Shown in pieces: positions 60,201-64,000 of a stretch of DNA of 64,000 nt (position 1 is the stretch's first letter; each line of letters begins with the position of its first letter). The stretch is from Carallia brachiata (Eukaryota; Streptophyta; Magnoliopsida; Malpighiales; Rhizophoraceae). The stretch lies in contig JADCRB010000002.1 in NCBI GenBank assembly GCA_021464245.1, forward strand, positions 4,946,885 through 5,010,884, in the 5' to 3' direction. The position numbers and the translations under genes were made by a program. The notes beneath the pieces were generated by a model. That model was not told where the DNA came from and made no database searches. It worked only from the letters and a program-made list of their open reading frames with translations.

Positions 60201-60544
60201 TTCCAACTCAACTACTAGATAGAGTGAACAGACAAATTAAAAACTAAATAAGAACAATAGTCATCATTTTCTCTAAATCATACAATCATCATTACTTAAG
60301 TAAAGAGAAATCAAAGCAAATTTCTCCTAACAAAACTAATTATCATTGCTTGTTTTGTTTATAATAATGAGATAAATGTTTTAATTAAATCAAAAGAAGC
60401 GCACCTTTTCCACTTAAAGCATGATGTTTTTTTTAAAACAGATTGAAAACTAGCTTTCAACTGATTTTGTAAAATGAAAAATTTCTAATTTTCAAAATCT
60501 TGTTGAAAAAGAAATTTATGTGGATTTACCAAATACTTTTTGAG
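57241..60544. mobile_element. Non-coding retroelement-derived sequence
   Basis: This contains phrases I associate with plant LTR retroelements, notably 'CCCCCAAACTTAGATTTTTG' followed by CTTGTCCTCAAGCAA at about 59015-59052, and 'GAGTAGAGTATCGTCCCAAA' near 57295. A roughly 84-bp direct repeat ('CATAT.GGTGCACA.TAAATT' units) is at about 58277 and 58361. Around 59530-59790 motifs such as GGTTGACC, GGTCAACC and CTATAACTT resemble the 8.4-8.7 kb tandem repeat. No protein domain is visible. Confidence 0.4.
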
Positions 60545-63250
60545 AAAGAAAACAACACATGGTAGACTTACCATATGAAAATGATTTTGATGAAAGACAA
60601 ATCCCTGCTAAAGCTAAGCCAATCCAAATAAATGCAGAATTAGAACAACATTGTAAACAAGGAATTTCTAATTTAGTCTCAAAAGGATTAATTCAAAAAT
60701 CCAGATCACCTTGATCTTGTGCAACATTCTATGTCAATAAAAACTCAAAAATAGAACGAGGAACACATAGACTTGCGATCAATTATAAACCTCTTAATAA
60801 AGCTCTCAAATGGATTAAATATCATATTCCCAATAAACGTGATTTGTTAAAAAAATAGCATTTTACATTCATATTTTCTAAATTTGACATGAAATCTGGC
60901 GTTTGGTAGATACAAATTCATCTAAAAGATAGGTATAAAGTTGCATTTATTGTTCCATTTGGATAATTTGAATGCAATGTAATGCCCTTTGAATTGAAAA
61001 ATGCATTAAGTGAATTTTAGAGAATCATGACTGATATTTTCTCTAATTATTCACAATTCATCATAGTTTATATTGATGATGTCTTGGTATTTTATCATTC
61101 CATTGATCAGTGTTTTAATCACTTAAAGACATCTTTCTTTATTGCTTAGAAAAATGCTCTTGTTGCTTTTAAATCTAAGATGTATCTCTTTCAAACTTGT
61201 ATTCATTTCTTAGGTAACTATATTGCTCAAGGAACGATTACGCTAATAGAGCGATCTTTTACCTTTACTGATAAATTTCCAGACAAAATCATTGATAAAA
61301 CTCAACTCAAGGAATTTTTAGGAAGTTTGAACTATATTCTTGATTTCTGCCCTAATATTAATCACATTGCTAAACCTCTTCATGATTGTCTTAAGAAAAA
61401 TCTTGTTCTTTGAACTAATAAATATACTGCTATTGTTCAGTAGATAAAACGACAAGTTTTAGAAATCCCCCGTCTCCATATTGCTGACCCTTCAGCCCCT
61501 AAAATAGTTGAGACTGATGAATCTAAATTTGGTTATAGTGAAATTTTAAAACAAATTTCAAATTCTTAGGAATGTATAGTACAATACACTTATGGACATT
61601 ATAATAAAACTTAATAAAATTATTTCATTATTAAAAAAGAAATTTTAAGTATTGTTTTGTGCATTTCAAAAATTTCAAAGTGATTTACTTAATCAAAGGT
61701 TTTTACTTAGAATTGATTGTAAATTTACAAAAGAAGTTTTGGAAAAAGATGTTCAAAACATTGCTTCTAAAGAGATTTTTGTAAGATGACAAGCTATACT
61801 TAGTATATTTGATTTTGATATTGAATATATAAAGTAAGAAAACAACTCTACTCTAAATTTTCTGAACAGAAAATTTTCCAAAACAGACTCAACCATCATG
61901 CCCAAGAAAAATCAATTCAAATATAAAAGTAAAGCCCAAGTTTCGAATGAAACTGTTCAAAGTCTGCTAATGAAGAAGAGAGGGGAACAAAGAAAAGAAA
62001 AAGAAATCCAAATTAAATAATGGGTTGAAAGTCTTTCTCAATCCCCAAAATTACTTGCAGCCCTCTAAAACTTTTCACAAAATAAACCTCAACCGCTTCA
62101 AATAAAGCATAAACCCTCAAGTATGACTTCTAAACTCGTGTTAGAACAAATACAAATAAGATCTTCCTCTCAAAACCTATCTCAAAATGTTTTTTGAATA
62201 TAAATCTTCTTAGACCGTTTCCAAAAGGACTAAATATTTTCTTAAACCCAATTTTGAAAACATTATAGTCATTTGAGGATGGATTTTATCACAAAAACCC
62301 CTCAATTGCTATTGAAAAACTTTTTGGTAAAGGATGGGAATATAAACCATGAGATTCTTATAAACTAATTTCATATGATATGGTAATCCTTTCAAAAACC
62401 AAGTCTGTAAAATTTAAACACTTCAAAACCAAACAATCTAGTAATGAAATAGAGTTTTCTACATGCCATATAATAGATATCATTCATCCCAAGGATTGGG
62501 TCAGTGCCTTTCCTCAACCAGAACATTTAAAACCAAAGTAAACTATAGTACTTAGTATTCCTACTGGGACTATCACCAGGCATGGTTTAGCACTTTTTTT
62601 CTTCCAAAATTCCTCAAGAACCCACACCTGGTTGATATACTTTGATAAAAAAATATAAACCTGTAAACATCCCCAACTAGTTCGTTCAATAATAGAAATT
62701 TTTCGGATCAGTTCCAGAAATTATTGAAGATGAACAGGTTAAACCCAGTTATCTCCTATTCAAAACAAAATATAAACCCACTACACAAGAAACAAGGTTT
62801 CCACCAATCTTTTCCTTCTGTGCCAACTTCTTTGTCCCTTAGGTCTTAGCTTGGGAATATTAATATTCCCAACGACAAACAGGTCTTATTCTGACCAGAA
62901 GATTCAAGGTTTGATCGTGGAACTCTTACTAAGTTCCAGAAAAAGTTTGTAAACCTGAAGTTAAAAAATGGCTTTAAGGACAAATAAGAATCTTTAAGCC
63001 AGGACCATCTAACCAGTCCAAACAACTTATGGACAAGGCACACGCTGCTTTCGTGGTTGGTAAATCCCATGCCCAAAGTCTTCTTGCTACTACTAAAACC
63101 AGAGAAGAATATCTTACTATCATGAAAGAAATGATACAGGTTTATCTTCTACTTCATCTTTGTCAAGCTCTGGTTTAGCCAATCTGCTAATATCTCAACA
63201 AGAAGAAGATTTTCTAGACATGGCTTATGAGAATGAAGATGATTGTTATG
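60545..63250 (+). pseudogene. Endogenous caulimovirid-like (pararetrovirus) remnant: RT/RNase H and downstream sequence, decayed
   Basis: From about 60560 to 61430 a reverse-transcriptase reading is recognisable in one main frame, with the YIDD active-site motif near 61070 and the conserved block before it around 60880-60910. An RNase H-like part follows to about 61860. The block order and wording match the plant Caulimoviridae group that includes petuvirus/florendovirus-type endogenous copies better than Ty3/Gypsy, though Gypsy cannot be excluded. Many in-frame stops (for example near 60714, 60857, 60907, 60964, 61018, 61148, 61411) show it is dead. The longest intact stretch is 61180-61413. 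Sequence to about 63250 continues coding-like with stops, but I cannot assign it; a downstream viral frame is possible. No movement-protein, coat or protease region is seen to the left, so the copy is 5' truncated. Confidence 0.65.
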
Positions 63251-64000
63251 AGATATTTTCTCGCATTAAAAATTAAAATTGTAAATTTCAATTTTACTGT
63301 TTGTTTGTACTGTTTGTTGAAATTTCAAAAATACCACCGACCATGAATAGTAAAAAATATTGTTCACATAAATCAAAAAAATGCCACTTGTCAATAACAG
63401 TACCCTCCTCTTCATTTAGTACTCAGAAGTTGAAGGCTCCTCCTCTATTTCTCTAAAACTCCTTTCTAAACTCGCTCTGTCTAAATCCTCTGAAACCCCT
63501 TAGCTTCTCTAGAAGGGTCCTTTCTTCTACAGATCCTCTCTGTTACGATCCTCCCTTATCATAAGCTCTATTTTATAAGTATTTTTTTTTTATGTATCTT
63601 GTATCTTTGTAAACTTTATTTATATCAACAAAGTGTTTATATATTTGCTCATATATCTGTTTCTACACTAATGCGAATAGGCTCTGCTGCTTACTTGGTT
63701 GCTATTTTCTACTATTATATGGCTGGTTAAACCGCCTACTCTATTTAAATAATTAAATTTTAATGCTTTTATCTACAAAGTATATAGGTCGGAATACCAG
63801 TAACCATATGTACCTGTTCATAGCATACATAATAAAAGGGATAACCTCTGGTCTAACAATACCGCATACTTTGTACCTAGTTTCTGTATTTTTATTTTCA
63901 TAAGTTATTAGTTTTCTTTCTTTGGTACTCTACTCCCTCTTCAGATCCTAGGGTTGTCTTTGGTATTAGAGCCAAAGAGGATAGTAGATATGTAGAAATT
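63251..64000 (+). other. Non-coding region and tRNA-Met-type primer-binding site
   Basis: About 700 bp without coding content follows the pararetrovirus-like remnant. At 63961-63974 the sequence TGGTATTAGAGCCA differs by one base from the tRNA-iMet complement (TGGTATCAGAGCC) used by caulimovirids and many plant LTR elements. Its place after a non-coding stretch is what is expected where one pararetrovirus genome unit ends and another begins, or at the end of a 5' LTR. The sequence just before it does not end in CA, which favours the first reading slightly. What follows lies outside the window. Confidence 0.5.

Noticed and set aside
60545..63250. Calling the reverse-transcriptase region an intact viral or retrotransposon gene
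   Set aside because: Numerous in-frame stops and the missing 5' part show that it is a dead remnant.
1..64000. tRNA, rRNA or CRISPR-like arrays
   Set aside because: No tRNA B-box (GGTTCGAATCC-like) with a matching A-box was seen, no rRNA signature, and the tandem repeats present lack regular unique spacers.

Overview
The window is nuclear DNA from a flowering plant, most likely a dicot. The evidence is an AT-rich sequence dense in microsatellites, genes with many GT-AG introns, plant-specific gene families and several classes of plant mobile element. I cannot name the species from sequence alone. I find three protein-coding genes. (1) An intronless four-EF-hand calmodulin-like calcium sensor lies at 2351-2836 (+). 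(2) A kinesin-like calmodulin-binding protein (KCBP, kinesin-14 with MyTH4, FERM, coiled coil, C-terminal motor and calmodulin-binding helix) lies at 17663-26420 (+). I resolve it into 23 coding exons, but exon 12 is one base short and exon 18 two bases short, so as written the frame is broken twice. (3) An R2R3-MYB gene of the anthocyanin-regulator type (subgroup 6) lies at 48551-51193 (-), with three coding exons and an apparent GC-AG second intron.

Layout. 1-5180: AT-rich flanks around the calcium-sensor gene. 5181-12440: two related MITE-like elements, retroelement-derived non-coding sequence with a GGTCGACC-bearing tandem repeat, a purine-rich element and a LINE remnant. 12441-16780: no gene seen. 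16780-26800: KCBP with a 5' UTR intron. 26800-42740: decayed DNA transposons, a Copia remnant, a hairpin and intergenic sequence. This stretch also holds one copy (30843-33150) of a segmental duplication. 42743-50620: the second copy of that duplication, which contains the 3' end and second intron of the MYB gene and was later invaded by two long-inverted-repeat (Mutator-like) elements and one hAT-like element. 51200-60540: MITE, LTR and other retroelement debris. 60545-64000: a badly decayed endogenous caulimovirid-like reverse-transcriptase region, then a non-coding stretch and a tRNA-Met-type primer-binding site at the right edge.

The most informative structure is the 30.8-33.2 kb / 42.7-50.6 kb duplication. 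The first copy keeps sequence matching the MYB 3' flank and the MYB second intron but no MYB exon. It therefore looks like the remains of a second tandem MYB gene, and it also supplies empty sites for three insertions in the second copy. The calcium sensor and the calmodulin-regulated kinesin share a calcium theme, but nothing in the sequence shows that they work together. The ACGCGT/CGCGTT boxes before the calcium-sensor TATA box do suggest control by CAMTA-type factors.
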